Shown here: positions 1 to 7,760 of the stretch, piece after piece
Layout: each line of letters opens with the position of its first letter
Numbering within the stretch: position 1 is the stretch's first letter
DNA from: Planctomycetota bacterium
GTDB lineage: Bacteria > Planctomycetota > Phycisphaerae > UBA1845
Reading direction: 5' to 3'
DNA: 64,000 nt
NCBI GenBank assembly: GCA_024280855.1
Contig: JAJRPG010000112.1
Location: 1 to 64,000 of the forward strand
Made by a program: the position numbers and the translations under genes
Notes under the pieces: generated by a model
Told to the model about the DNA's origin: nothing
Database searches by the model: none
Seen by the model: the letters and a program-made list of their open reading frames with translations, nothing else

Positions 1-47
1 GCCACCCATAGGTTCTGCTGCTCACGTTTACGCTTGCCCAACGCCAT
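1..47 (-). CDS. Transposase, N-terminal fragment (cut by window edge)
   Basis: Reading the minus strand from the ATG at 47 gives MALGKRKREQQNLWVA before the window ends. This short start resembles the first residues of IS1182-type (DDE) transposases, which often begin with MALG followed by a basic stretch and a W-[IV]-A motif. The transposase would cut and rejoin the element ends. Only 16 residues are visible, so the family call rests on recognition of the N-terminus and on an IS-like terminal sequence about 80 bases upstream. The rest of the gene lies left of the window. Confidence 0.55.
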   Translation of the reverse strand, partial: MALGKRKREQQNLWV

Positions 48-140
48 GAATTACCTCATCCTTGAGTTCAATCCTACTCCTCAATCACGCGACTCTAACA
101 TTATAACACAATTGCCAAAGAGTTCTTCAACAGGCTGCTA
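1..140 (-). mobile_element. End of an insertion sequence
   Basis: The sequence TTCTTCAACAGGCTGCTA at about 123-140 resembles the terminal inverted repeat seen at the ends of IS1182-like elements (read outward, TAGCAGCCTGTTGAA). It sits just upstream of the transposase-like start codon at 47, which is the expected layout for the 5' end of such an element. The other end is outside the window, so neither the pairing of the inverted repeats nor a target duplication can be checked here. Confidence 0.5.
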
Positions 141-252
141 GGAGGTCGATATTGAGAACGTGCAGATTGGGTAGGCGATCTTGTAGTTGCAAACAAGTCA
201 TCGAATCGATCAGCCCGGGAATGATAGCTAACGTAGGCTTGTGCATAATCAT
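127..252 (-). pseudogene. Possible gene start cut off by the IS end
   Basis: From an ATG at 252 (second in-frame ATG at 246) the minus strand encodes 41 residues beginning MIMHKPTLAIIPGLIDS. The reading frame crosses the presumed IS boundary near 140 and stops at once inside the IS terminal repeat (TGA at 127-129). A hydrophobic strand followed by IPGL near the N-terminus would fit an alpha/beta-hydrolase-like protein, but this is too short to assign. I infer an interrupted gene rather than a functional short protein. The bases 253-408 hold nothing else I can recognise apart from the run-up to the next gene. Confidence 0.25.
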
Positions 253-408
253 TATTTATACACGTTTTGACAAAGTAGGCGATTCATCGTCGTAAAGAAC
301 GGTTCATTTTTTCGTCACAATAATTTACAAACGAAAACTGACCGGCGGACAATAATCGCATCGTCTATCTGAATACCAAGTGGGCGAGCGAGCTTTGGAA
401 GAACGAAC

Positions 409-621
409 ATGACCGATGAATTGCAAGTTGCCTGTCCGGTTTGTCAGAGGCAGTTTTTAATCAGCATTTCTTCACTCAGCGGCATACCTCGCGGACAGAC
501 AGCCTATGTCGTGTGCCCCACCTGCAAATGCTACAACTCAGCCACCAGTTGCTCGATGGCGAGGGACCGTCAGCGACATCCTGGTAGAAAGCCTCACTCG
601 ATGAGCAGAAAGGCCTCCTAA
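409..621 (+). CDS. Small zinc-ribbon protein (hypothetical)
   Basis: A 70-residue soluble protein with two CXXC knuckles, CPVC at about residue 9 and CPTC at about residue 36, separated by 23 residues. That is the layout of a rubredoxin-type zinc ribbon binding one zinc ion. The C-terminal third is basic and probably unstructured. A GGAAG Shine-Dalgarno-like sequence lies about 8 bases ahead of the ATG. A second zinc-ribbon protein follows 131 bases downstream on the same strand, so the two may be related in function. No enzyme motif is visible; a role in nucleic-acid or protein binding is only a guess. Confidence 0.55.
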   Translation: MTDELQVACPVCQRQFLISISSLSGIPRGQTAYVVCPTCKCYNSATSCSMARDRQRHPGRKPHSMSRKAS

Positions 622-752
622 TCGCTCTAAGACACGGGTAAGCTCAGTCGCTTACCCATGCCATACAACTCCGCATACCTGATGCCAGATGCTGCTTCTG
701 TAGGCGTAATTACTGACCGATAAGTAGTCGTAGTCCTCACAGGAAAAAGGTC

Positions 753-1244
753 ATGTATCGCTGTTACGCCTGTAAAACGCCGTTTGATGAAACCGTGAAG
801 GAAAGCTCGGCTACGATTGGCCTTTGCGAACATTGCCAACGCCGTTCGTCTGAGGTGAAACATCGGCTTGCCTTAGCTGAACCTTCCCGCTTTGGTGAGG
901 CTTATTTTCAGCAGGATGACGTAGATGAACCTACCTGCGCTCCACAAAGACGCTGCCAGCGGTGTGGTATTGTCGGGGAGACGTTCAACTGGAATAGTTG
1001 GGCAGTTGACTACAACTCGATAGGAACTGGCGACTCACCTCAAGCGACGGGTGATGGATATTCTTATTGCCAGAACTGTACGACGCTAACGGTGACGCCG
1101 TGGTCGAATTCATCCGCCCCACTACTTGAAGGCCCGGTGGGCATATCGCAACCCGTTAAGATGAACACTGGCTCAACGGACTGGGTGCTGGAATCTATCT
1201 TGCTGCTGATTTTGGCAATAGCTGTCGTGATATCATTTCTGTAG
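753..1244 (+). CDS. Membrane-anchored double zinc-ribbon protein (hypothetical)
   Basis: A 163-residue protein with four CXXC pairs: CYAC at residue 4, CEHC near 25, CQRC near 69 and CQNC near 107. These suggest two zinc ribbons. The last 20 residues are a strongly hydrophobic helix (LESILLLILAIAVVISFL), so the protein is probably tail-anchored in the cytoplasmic membrane with the zinc ribbons in the cytoplasm. The start is well supported: AGGAAAAAGG lies just upstream of the ATG. It follows another zinc-ribbon gene on the same strand. I do not recognise the family. Confidence 0.65.
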   Translation: MYRCYACKTPFDETVKESSATIGLCEHCQRRSSEVKHRLALAEPSRFGEAYFQQDDVDEPTCAPQRRCQRCGIVGETFNWNSWAVDYNSIGTGDSPQATGDGYSYCQNCTTLTVTPWSNSSAPLLEGPVGISQPVKMNTGSTDWVLESILLLILAIAVVISFL

Positions 1245-1344
1245 CACTTCGCGCCGCAACAAAGTTTATTTTTCCTGTTGGTGCGTGACGGGTAGCTGGC
1301 GCTGTCCGTACCTGAATGCGAGTGAACTTATGACGCCATGTGCA

Positions 1345-1506
1345 TCAATATCCGCTGCTACAAGCACCAATCGCCACCCAATAGAATAGCAACACAGCCA
1401 TCAATACGAGCGAGATACCCGTAAGAATAGCCAGGTGCTTCCGGCGAGGCCGGTGACGCCATAGAAAATAGCGGCGTCGAGTCGTATTGTGAGATGCCGA
1501 GATCAT
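1345..1506 (-). CDS. Candidate small basic membrane protein
   Basis: An unlisted 53-residue frame on the minus strand from ATG at 1506 to TGA at 1345. Residues 10-24 are very basic (RRR, RHRPRRKH) and are followed by a clean transmembrane helix, residues 25-47 (LAILTGISLVLMAVLLFYWV). The positive-inside pattern suggests a cytoplasmic N-terminus. Two in-frame stops (TGA TAA) lie just upstream, so this ATG is the first possible one; the Shine-Dalgarno match (ACAGG) is weak. It overlaps a plus-strand candidate by 13 bases, and at most one of them is likely to be real. Confidence 0.35.
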   Translation of the reverse strand: MISASHNTTRRRYFLWRHRPRRKHLAILTGISLVLMAVLLFYWVAIGACSSGY

Positions 1507-1682
1507 TGACCTGTTCTCTTATCATATGCTTGAGTGTAGCCTGGCAGTGTTACGCTGCGTCAAAAGAATTTGCCGTAGTCAACGAAACCACGCAAATATC
1601 GCGCGCTCACTACCAACATTACATGCGCCATATCCTTGGCCACACCCTTTGCTGTCGATGTTTCGGAAAAATTAGCAACTAA
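1494..1682 (+). CDS. Candidate small exported protein or gene remnant
   Basis: A 62-residue frame starting MPRSLTCSLIICLSVAWQC, which looks like a Sec signal peptide ending near CYAA-S at residues 20-23. The remaining 40 residues show no motif and end in a Cys-rich stretch (LCCRCF). It could be the start of a larger exported protein truncated by mutation. No clear Shine-Dalgarno is present, and it overlaps the minus-strand candidate at its start. Confidence 0.25.
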   Translation: MPRSLTCSLIICLSVAWQCYAASKEFAVVNETTQISRAHYQHYMRHILGHTLCCRCFGKISN

Positions 1683-1704
1683 GTTAAGTTATCTGTACTG
1701 ATAT

Positions 1705-1737
1705 GCAGGTTTTTTATGCCTATTTCAAAAAACCTGC
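1705..1737. terminator. Perfect 11-bp inverted repeat, possible bidirectional terminator
   Basis: GCAGGTTTTTT at 1705-1715 pairs perfectly with AAAAAACCTGC at 1727-1737 around an 11-base loop. It lies between convergent transcription units (zinc-ribbon genes on plus, recO on minus), where a shared terminator would be expected. The T and A runs are inside the stem rather than after a GC-rich stem, so the call is moderate. Confidence 0.45.
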
Positions 1738-1871
1738 CAGCCTAAGTGTGACACAGGAGGCCTGGAAGGCTTTGGCGTGGCGTTAATGGCTAGTTTCATA
1801 GTGGATATTACCCAGTTGTCCGGTTCTGTGCGTGATCGAAAAAAATAAAAAATCTGCCGAATCGTGAGGCT

Positions 1872-2582
1872 TTATGCCAGGAGCTTGCGCGCCAGGGCAG
1901 GCTCTTTTCCCATCTGGTGGGAGATGTGATAGTTGAGGGTTTTGAAGGCTCCGACGCAGGTATCTTCCGTGGGCTGATTCAGAAGCGCGTCCAATGTCGC
2001 CGGCAATAATCGCTTCTTTTCCAAATGCCTAGGCTGACAGTTTCGACAAATCATGCCGCCCTCGAATGATGAGAAATGCGACAATTGATCCTGACGCTGA
2101 CACAACATACACAAATCGAACCGCGGGTACGCGCCTATCTCCTGCAATAAATGCCTTTGATAGGCTACGACGGGCAACAGGGCTAAGTCTGCTTCGCTAA
2201 TCGCTTCTAAAGCATGCACCAGTACCAGGAATAATTTTTCGTGCGGATCCCAATCTTCCGTCAGGCGCGTTGTTATCTCCGCGAGATACTGAGCGGCGTA
2301 TAGTCGGGGCAAAGTTTCTCGCAAGCCGCTGAGACTCTTTGTTTGTTTCCATTCGATCAGGTTGCTCAACTGTTCGGTGCGGGCATGACGGGCACTGAAT
2401 GTTAAATGGCCAATGTCGAGTAGGTCAATGCCGGCAGCGAATTTCGTTTTAGTGCTTTTTTTCAGACCCTTTCCCATGACGCGCACCTTGCCATGATTAT
2501 GCGTGAAGAAAACGAGTACCTGCGAGGTTTCAGAGTAGTCGAGGCGACTCAAGACGACAGCATCATCGGAAATGGAAGACAT
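1872..2582 (-). CDS. recO: DNA repair protein RecO
   Basis: RecO loads RecA onto SSB-coated single-stranded DNA in the RecFOR pathway. The N-terminal OB-fold begins DDAVVLSRLDYSETSQVLVFFT, matching the family pattern (V-L-x4-Y-x-E-x-S/D-x-[IV]-[VL]). Downstream a four-Cys zinc site is visible, CMLC then CRNC, as in zinc-bearing RecO proteins. I chose the ATG at 2582 (236 residues, a normal RecO length) rather than the upstream in-frame start at 2657, because the longer form adds 25 residues not typical of RecO and because a strong terminator for the upstream gene lies at 2622-2667, inside that extension. Confidence 0.9.
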   Translation of the reverse strand: MSSISDDAVVLSRLDYSETSQVLVFFTHNHGKVRVMGKGLKKSTKTKFAAGIDLLDIGHLTFSARHARTEQLSNLIEWKQTKSLSGLRETLPRLYAAQYLAEITTRLTEDWDPHEKLFLVLVHALEAISEADLALLPVVAYQRHLLQEIGAYPRFDLCMLCQRQDQLSHFSSFEGGMICRNCQPRHLEKKRLLPATLDALLNQPTEDTCVGAFKTLNYHISHQMGKEPALARKLLA

Positions 2583-2621
2583 AAAGTTATGGTATGCGAA
2601 CTTACAAGATTCGTCAGGTAT

Positions 2622-2667
2622 AAAAAACGGCAGCGAGCCAACGCACAATGACGTCAACTCGCTGCCG
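2622..2667 (-). terminator. Intrinsic terminator after the DUF4382 protein gene
   Basis: On the minus strand CGGCAGCGAG (2667-2658) pairs perfectly with CTCGCTGCCG (2637-2628) around a 20-base loop and is followed by six T residues (2627-2622). This is a textbook Rho-independent terminator 33 bases after the stop of the gene at 2701-4785 and ahead of recO. A second small palindrome, ATATGT-TACG-ACATAT, lies next to it at 2668-2683. Confidence 0.85.
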
Positions 2668-2700
2668 ATATGTTACGACATATTGCGAACTCGATACGGA

Positions 2701-4785
2701 CTAGGGGACCAGCGTAAGCATGATGTCCGCGCCTACCGTATCCTCTGCCTCGGACACTGCGATGTCCTCAATACCAGCATCCTCATAACCTGAGATTGAG
2801 AATCGCAGATCGTAGTCCCCGGCTGAGAGTCCGAGGAAAACATAGATACCATCCGCACCCGTGGCGGTCGAGGTTACTTCTTCGCCATCCTGCGACGCTG
2901 TCACGGCTACGTCGGCTAACAGGTTGCCGTCCGCATCGGATACAGTCCCGCTTATGCTGCCGGTTTCATGCAGGCTGACGAGTCTCATCGCTAGCGAAGG
3001 ACGAAATATGAAGTCCCTAATGTCGCTAACATCATTAATTTGCCCGCCTGGTATTGGCTTAAATGCCCGACTCAAATCAACGTCTAAAAGCAAAGTTGTT
3101 TCCTGATCGTCGTAAACATCAAAGCCGAATTGCAATTTAATGCCCGTTTGTTCACCGCTAGGCACTCTAAGCGGGAACACTCGGCCATCAGTCAGGGTGA
3201 CTTCGCCTCCAGAAACGTTCAACCTCATCTGAGAGTAGCTACCGGCTGGAATATCTACATATGCCAGCAAATCAGTACGACCATTTTGAAGCTGAAGCAA
3301 ATCAAAATCCTTCTCCTCCTCAAAAATGACGATGAATGATCCTTTGGTATTATCGTCCGAGTCATCGCCTTTTTGGGTCAGCGAGCCACCATCGCTATCG
3401 CCGTCGTCGCCGCTATCATCTTGTTCATCATCTGAATCGTCACCCGAATCATCCTGGTCACTGCCACCATCAGATTCGTTGCCCGAGTCGCCTTGACTAT
3501 CATCATCAGATGCCAAACTAAGCTTAACGTCGTCCACATCGATAGCTTCAATGTCGTTTTTCAAGTCTTTGTTCGTACCATTATCATCCCCGATGCCGCC
3601 ATTCTCAGCGTCCTCGCCATCTTCCGCATCGCCGCCGTCAGCATTCTCGTCATCACTTGCTGAATCGCCATTGTTCGAATCGTCTCCAATCGATTCATCA
3701 TCGCCGGCTTCAGGATCAGAGGCACTATCTTCATCAACTGTATCATTTTCTACGCCACCTGAGTCATCATTGAAATTGTCAGAATCCGATCCGCTGTCTT
3801 CATCCTTGTCGCCTGAATCTTCATCCGAATCGAAGTCATCGTCGGAATCATTTTCCGAGTCTTCATCGGAATCACTATCGTCATCATCGCCGCCTGCGCC
3901 GTTACATTCGGTGCTATTCACGCACGCGGTGTAGCAAACACTATCTACGCAAACTTCGTTGGCAGCGCAGACAACAGGATCATTCGCACAAACCCCCGTA
4001 TTAGGATCGCAGGAATCCGTCGTACAGGTATCACCATCGTCACAATCGATGGTCGTAAATTCGCAGGCATAGTCTGGACCACAAACGCCTATGGTACACA
4101 TATCGCCGTCGTCGCAATCAGTGTCCGTACCGCACGGAGTCACGCATCCGCCACCAAAGCAGACCTGACCCGGCCCGCATATCGAAGCCACAAAAATGCA
4201 AGCGCCGGTGTTGGGATTACACGAGACATTGGTGCATGGGTCTGGAGATACGCAAGTGTCTGACGTGACGCATGCGCCGTTGGTGCAAACTTCAGTAGTA
4301 CATGGGTCGCCGTCATCGCACGCTGCGTCATTGGCGCATGTGAACAGGCATTGTCCATCCACACACACTTCGTCTGTCGCACAGGTTATAGGGGTGTGGC
4401 TGCATGTCCCGGTAGTCGAGTCGCAGGCGTCCACCGTACACGCATCACCATCGTCACAATTTGTATCCACTGGAATGCATGCACCATTAACACAGGTATT
4501 CGACATGCAAAAATCGACGGAAGTTGAAACACCCTCGGAAGTTTTAACAAATCGAAGATCGATACTGCTGATAGTAATGACCGCGCTTTCTATGAATTCC
4601 AATGAAGACGGCGTGTCGGTTATCAGTAGTTGCAACTTGCCCATTTGGTTGGACCCGCCAGCAATCCCGGCTGCCCCCAGTGCTTCATTAATCTCTTGGC
4701 TAGCTGGTAAATCGCAATGTGTGGCGAACAGGCACAAAGGTATGCACGCCAAGACCGCACCGAAACCGAACCCCCGTTGATTCAT
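2701..4785 (-). CDS. Exported DUF4382 protein with Cys-rich and acidic insertion and CarboxypepD_reg-like tail
   Basis: A 694-residue protein with an N-terminal export signal (hydrophobic residues 8-22, then THC at 22-24, a poor lipobox). A DUF4382-like domain starts near residue 49 (GKLQLLITDTPSSLEFIESAV) and resumes near residue 482 (DLLQLQNG, then YVDIPAGSYSQMRLNVS and LRVPSGEQTGIKL). Between the halves sit about 200 residues of Cys repeats of the form C-D-D-G-D-x-C-T-x-[DEG]-x-C, like Dictyostelium CTDC repeats, and about 185 residues of almost pure Asp, Ser, Glu, Asn and Gly. Residues 606-690 form a carboxypeptidase-regulatory-like beta sandwich (GSISGTVSDADGNLLADVAV). It is probably a cell-surface or periplasmic adhesive or cation-binding protein. 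GGGGGAA just ahead of the ATG serves as the ribosome site. Confidence 0.75.
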   Translation of the reverse strand: MNQRGFGFGAVLACIPLCLFATHCDLPASQEINEALGAAGIAGGSNQMGKLQLLITDTPSSLEFIESAVITISSIDLRFVKTSEGVSTSVDFCMSNTCVNGACIPVDTNCDDGDACTVDACDSTTGTCSHTPITCATDEVCVDGQCLFTCANDAACDDGDPCTTEVCTNGACVTSDTCVSPDPCTNVSCNPNTGACIFVASICGPGQVCFGGGCVTPCGTDTDCDDGDMCTIGVCGPDYACEFTTIDCDDGDTCTTDSCDPNTGVCANDPVVCAANEVCVDSVCYTACVNSTECNGAGGDDDDSDSDEDSENDSDDDFDSDEDSGDKDEDSGSDSDNFNDDSGGVENDTVDEDSASDPEAGDDESIGDDSNNGDSASDDENADGGDAEDGEDAENGGIGDDNGTNKDLKNDIEAIDVDDVKLSLASDDDSQGDSGNESDGGSDQDDSGDDSDDEQDDSGDDGDSDGGSLTQKGDDSDDNTKGSFIVIFEEEKDFDLLQLQNGRTDLLAYVDIPAGSYSQMRLNVSGGEVTLTDGRVFPLRVPSGEQTGIKLQFGFDVYDDQETTLLLDVDLSRAFKPIPGGQINDVSDIRDFIFRPSLAMRLVSLHETGSISGTVSDADGNLLADVAVTASQDGEEVTSTATGADGIYVFLGLSAGDYDLRFSISGYEDAGIEDIAVSEAEDTVGADIMLTLVP

Positions 4786-5173
4786 ATTTTTCCCCCGACA
4801 TATGGTGTGTGGCTGGGCATGTAACCCGATTGGCTACTCCCCGTGCCCCCGTCCGAGCGAAAGCGACATTCATACTGGTTGTATAAGCGCACAGCCAATT
4901 GAACCCTACAATACAAAAACGAAGCCTGCCAACCGCTATTCGCCGTATTCTTTGGCCAATAGTACCGGACAAGTAAAGATTCGGGCATTATTTCAGGACT
5001 AAGAAGCTTACAAGGAGAATTTACCCGCTCGCCAGAAATGTTCTGTCTTGCTACAATTTCCGGTCGGTGTCTGCTTTTATCGGATGGCATGATACTTGCC
5101 AGTGCAAGTATAAGTCATGGCGGGTAGAAACAAAGGCAGGTCTATTTTTAGAGATGAATTAAGGAGTGAGGTC
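4786..5173. other. Divergent intergenic region
   Basis: This gap separates the minus-strand DUF4382 protein gene from gdhA on the plus strand, so promoters for both should lie here. I cannot place convincing -35 and -10 boxes. One small palindrome at 5092-5111 is listed separately. The in-frame 19-codon extension upstream of the chosen gdhA start covers 5117-5173 and is probably not translated. Confidence 0.4.
5092..5111. promoter_or_regulatory. Palindrome upstream of gdhA, possible operator
   Basis: ATACTTG at 5092-5098 and CAAGTAT at 5105-5111 form a perfect 7-bp inverted repeat with a 6-base spacer, about 60 bases ahead of the gdhA start codon. Size and position fit a dimeric regulator site. 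No regulator gene is adjacent, so this is only a candidate. Confidence 0.3.
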
Positions 5174-6424
5174 ATGTCGGAATATAATCCGTTTGCAACC
5201 GCCCAGGCTCAGCTAGACGAAGCGGCTGAGCGATTAGGGCTGGACCAGGCTACGCATGAGTTTCTACGCTGGCCAATGCGCGAATACCATTTCACGCTGC
5301 CATTGAAGATGGACAACGGTAACACCAAAATCTTCAAAGGCTATCGGGTGCAATACAACAACGCCCGTGGACCGACAAAGGGCGGGCTGCGATGGCACCC
5401 TGATGAGACAATCGACACCGTCAGAGCACTAGCAGCTTGGATGACCTGGAAGACAGCCGTGGTGGACATCCCCCTAGGCGGCGGCAAGGGCGGCATTACC
5501 TGCAATCCTAAAGAATTATCCGAAGGCGAAAAAGAAAGATTAGCCCGCGCGTATATTCGGGCGGTAGGTCGAGAGCTTGGCGTTCATCGTGACGTGCCCG
5601 CGCCAGATGTTTATACCACGCCACAAATCATGGCCTGGATGATGGACGAGTACGAGACGATGGTAGGCCAATCGCATCCTGGCATGATTACGGGCAAGCC
5701 GATTTGTGTTGGCGGGTCGCAGGGACGCGGCGATGCGACCGCTCGTGGCGGTGTATACTGCGTGCGAGAAACAGCGAAGCACCTCGACTTGGACCTGGCT
5801 AATGCTACCTATGCGATTCAGGGCTTTGGTAACGCGGGACAATTCGCAGCTACGCTGCATTCAGAAATCCTGGGCGGTGGCACGTTGGTCGCCGTTTCAG
5901 ATTCTCGTGGCGGCGTCATGAATAAAGACGGATTAGACCAAGCTGCGATGGTTCGCCATAAACTTGAAACTGGTGGCGTCGCTAATTTCCCAGGTTCCAA
6001 GCCTATTACTAACGAAGATTTGCTGGAGCTGGAAGTAGACGTGCTTTATCCATCTGCATTGGAAGGGGCTATCACTTCTAAGAATGCTGACAATATCAAG
6101 GCGAAAATCGTTTGCGAATTAGCCAATGGGCCTACCACGCCTGAGGCTGACAAAATTCTCTACGAAAAAGGCATTTATATCCTGCCAGACTTCCTGGCTA
6201 ATGCGGGTGGCGTGACAGTTTCTTACTTCGAGCAGGTGCAAAACACCTATAATTACTATTGGTCGCTTGAAGATGTGCATAGCCAACTCGATCGAAAAAT
6301 GACCGACGCCTTCAATGCGGTCCTCGATATGTCCAAAAAAGCCAAAGCCCACAACCGTCTGGTAGCCTATATGGTTTCCGTGTCGCGCGTGGCTGAGGCG
6401 TGCAAAATGCGGGGCTGGGTATAG
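5174..6424 (+). CDS. gdhA: Glutamate dehydrogenase (Glu/Leu/Phe/Val dehydrogenase family)
   Basis: Catalyses reversible oxidative deamination of glutamate to 2-oxoglutarate and ammonia. From the ATG at 5174 it has 416 residues, a normal length for the hexameric short-type enzymes. Visible family features are the substrate-binding segment [18 protein letters not shown], the Gly-rich loop with catalytic Lys (PLGGGKGGI), the DVPAPDVYT segment, and a Rossmann dinucleotide loop GFGNAG. The start is set by AAGGAG at 5161-5166, 7 bases before ATG; the in-frame ATG at 5117 lacks a comparable site. The gene stands alone with its own terminator. Coenzyme choice and amino-acid specificity (Glu versus Leu) cannot be settled by eye; the sequence resembles Glu dehydrogenases most. 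Confidence 0.92.
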   Translation: MSEYNPFATAQAQLDEAAERLGLDQATHEFLRWPMREYHFTLPLKMDNGNTKIFKGYRVQYNNARGPTKGGLRWHPDETIDTVRALAAWMTWKTAVVDIPLGGGKGGITCNPKELSEGEKERLARAYIRAVGRELGVHRDVPAPDVYTTPQIMAWMMDEYETMVGQSHPGMITGKPICVGGSQGRGDATARGGVYCVRETAKHLDLDLANATYAIQGFGNAGQFAATLHSEILGGGTLVAVSDSRGGVMNKDGLDQAAMVRHKLETGGVANFPGSKPITNEDLLELEVDVLYPSALEGAITSKNADNIKAKIVCELANGPTTPEADKILYEKGIYILPDFLANAGGVTVSYFEQVQNTYNYYWSLEDVHSQLDRKMTDAFNAVLDMSKKAKAHNRLVAYMVSVSRVAEACKMRGWV

Positions 6425-6475
6425 CCCGTTTCGCGTTCAGATTTTAGCTGGTGGATTTTGACCAGTGACCATAGA

Positions 6476-6512
6476 TAAGGGGCAGCGCTAGTGGTTTTGG
6501 CGCTGTCCCTTA
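6476..6512 (+). terminator. Terminator downstream of gdhA
   Basis: TAAGGGGCAGCGC (6476-6488) pairs with GCGCTGTCCCTTA (6500-6512) with a single G-T wobble, around an 11-base loop, and is followed by TTGTTTAT. It lies 52 bases after the gdhA stop. Confidence 0.7.
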
Positions 6513-6644
6513 TTGTTTATCCAGCTAGGATTCTTGCCAAGGATATGGGTGGCGTCTAAGCTTGCCTGCGAAAGTTTCTGTGGCGCGGAACAACCAATTG
6601 AAACGCTGGTGTTTTGATTTGGGGAGCGCTTTGTTGGATAAATC

Positions 6645-7721
6645 GTGACACTAGACGAACTAAGTAAACAACTTACCAAGATTGAACTTCAAGTAGCGAC
6701 TGGCCTGCGCGAACTTGACCAGATTGATGCCGTGCGCAGCTTCGAGAGTAGCGTACTAGGCAAGCAAGGCTCGATCGGTTTGCTGTTGAAAAATATCCGC
6801 GACTATCCGCCCGAAGAGCGTGGACAAGTTGGCCAAGTTATCAATAGCGCTAAGGCGAAGGCCAAGGCGATTATCGACGCACGACTCAACGAAATTCAAC
6901 GTGAAGCTGTCGAGAAGGAATCCCAAGGGGCTTCAGATGTTGACCCGACGCTGCCGGGCGGCGTCGAACCGTTGGGTAGCTTGCATCCTGTTACGATGGT
7001 CCAACTTGAAATTGAGCGTATCTTCGAACGGTTTGGCTTTACGGTAGAAACAGGCCCGGAGATGGAATCTGAATTCCATAACTTCGACGCCCTCAACATC
7101 CCTGCGGACCACCCAGCTAGGGACATGCAAGACACGTTTTGGCTCAACAACGGTCAGGTGTTGCGAACCCATACCTCACCCGTTCAACATCGGGCGATGA
7201 AAAAGTTTGGCGCGCCGTTACGAATTATTGCGCCGGGCCGATGTTTTCGATATGAAACACTGGATGCGTCGCACGAAAATACGTTTCATCAGGTCGAAGG
7301 ACTGGTGATTGATAGAGAGATTTCGATCCCAAATCTCATAGCTATGTCCAAGGCGCTGCTGCAGGAAGTGATGCAACGCGAAGTCAAACTACGCGTGCGT
7401 CCAGGTTTTTTCCCCTTCGTAGAGCCTGGGCTGGAAATTGATATGAACTGCCAAATTTGCGGTGGCAGCGGCTGTGCGACGTGTAAACATTCTGGTTGGG
7501 TCGAGATCCTTCCTGCAGGCATGGTGCATCCGGAAGTGCTGCGGGCGGGTGGTATCGATCCAGATCAGTATAGTGGCTTTGCGTTTGGCCTAGGCCTGAC
7601 GCGGTTAGCCATGATGAAATATGGAATTCGAGATATACGCGTACTAAACAATGGGGATTTACGGCCTATTGTCTGCTCCCAGCGGTTGGGCGGGCCTATC
7701 CTGGTTAACAAAGCGTCGTGA
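6645..7721 (+). CDS. pheS: Phenylalanyl-tRNA synthetase alpha chain
   Basis: Catalytic subunit of the alpha2-beta2 enzyme that charges tRNA(Phe). The 358-residue length is normal. Residues 1-90 are the N-terminal coiled coil; the class II core follows, with motif 2 in the segment RCFRYETLDASHENTFHQVEG and motif 3 in GFAFGLGLTRLAMMKYGI. The Cys-bearing loop CQICGGSGCATC precedes GMVHPEVL, as in many bacterial PheS. Translation starts at GTG (6645); no better ATG lies nearby. pheT follows after a 39-base gap, so they form an operon. I looked for a T-box or Phe-rich leader peptide upstream and found neither. Confidence 0.96.
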   Translation: MTLDELSKQLTKIELQVATGLRELDQIDAVRSFESSVLGKQGSIGLLLKNIRDYPPEERGQVGQVINSAKAKAKAIIDARLNEIQREAVEKESQGASDVDPTLPGGVEPLGSLHPVTMVQLEIERIFERFGFTVETGPEMESEFHNFDALNIPADHPARDMQDTFWLNNGQVLRTHTSPVQHRAMKKFGAPLRIIAPGRCFRYETLDASHENTFHQVEGLVIDREISIPNLIAMSKALLQEVMQREVKLRVRPGFFPFVEPGLEIDMNCQICGGSGCATCKHSGWVEILPAGMVHPEVLRAGGIDPDQYSGFAFGLGLTRLAMMKYGIRDIRVLNNGDLRPIVCSQRLGGPILVNKAS

Positions 7722-7760
7722 TCTCGTGGCAATAATTATCTGTTAGCCTGGCGAAAACTA

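Larger units (their letters stand above)
1245..1871. other. Gene-poor stretch with two weak short ORFs and a hairpin
   Basis: These 627 bases lie between the zinc-ribbon gene and recO, which converge. They hold two overlapping short candidate genes on opposite strands (1345-1506 minus and 1494-1682 plus) and one strong inverted repeat at 1705-1737. I see no RNA gene or IS. The stretch may contain decayed genes. Confidence 0.4.

Noticed and set aside
2583-2657. Longer RecO start
   Set aside because: Would place the strong terminator at 2622-2667 inside the coding region and add residues not seen in RecO.
4196-4780. Plus-strand frame of 194 codons opposite the DUF4382 protein
   Set aside because: Arises from the Cys-rich repeats read backwards; the minus-strand frame has signal peptide, ribosome site and terminator.
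6513-6644. T-box or Phe attenuator ahead of pheS
   Set aside because: No specifier-loop/antiterminator consensus and no Phe-rich leader peptide could be found.
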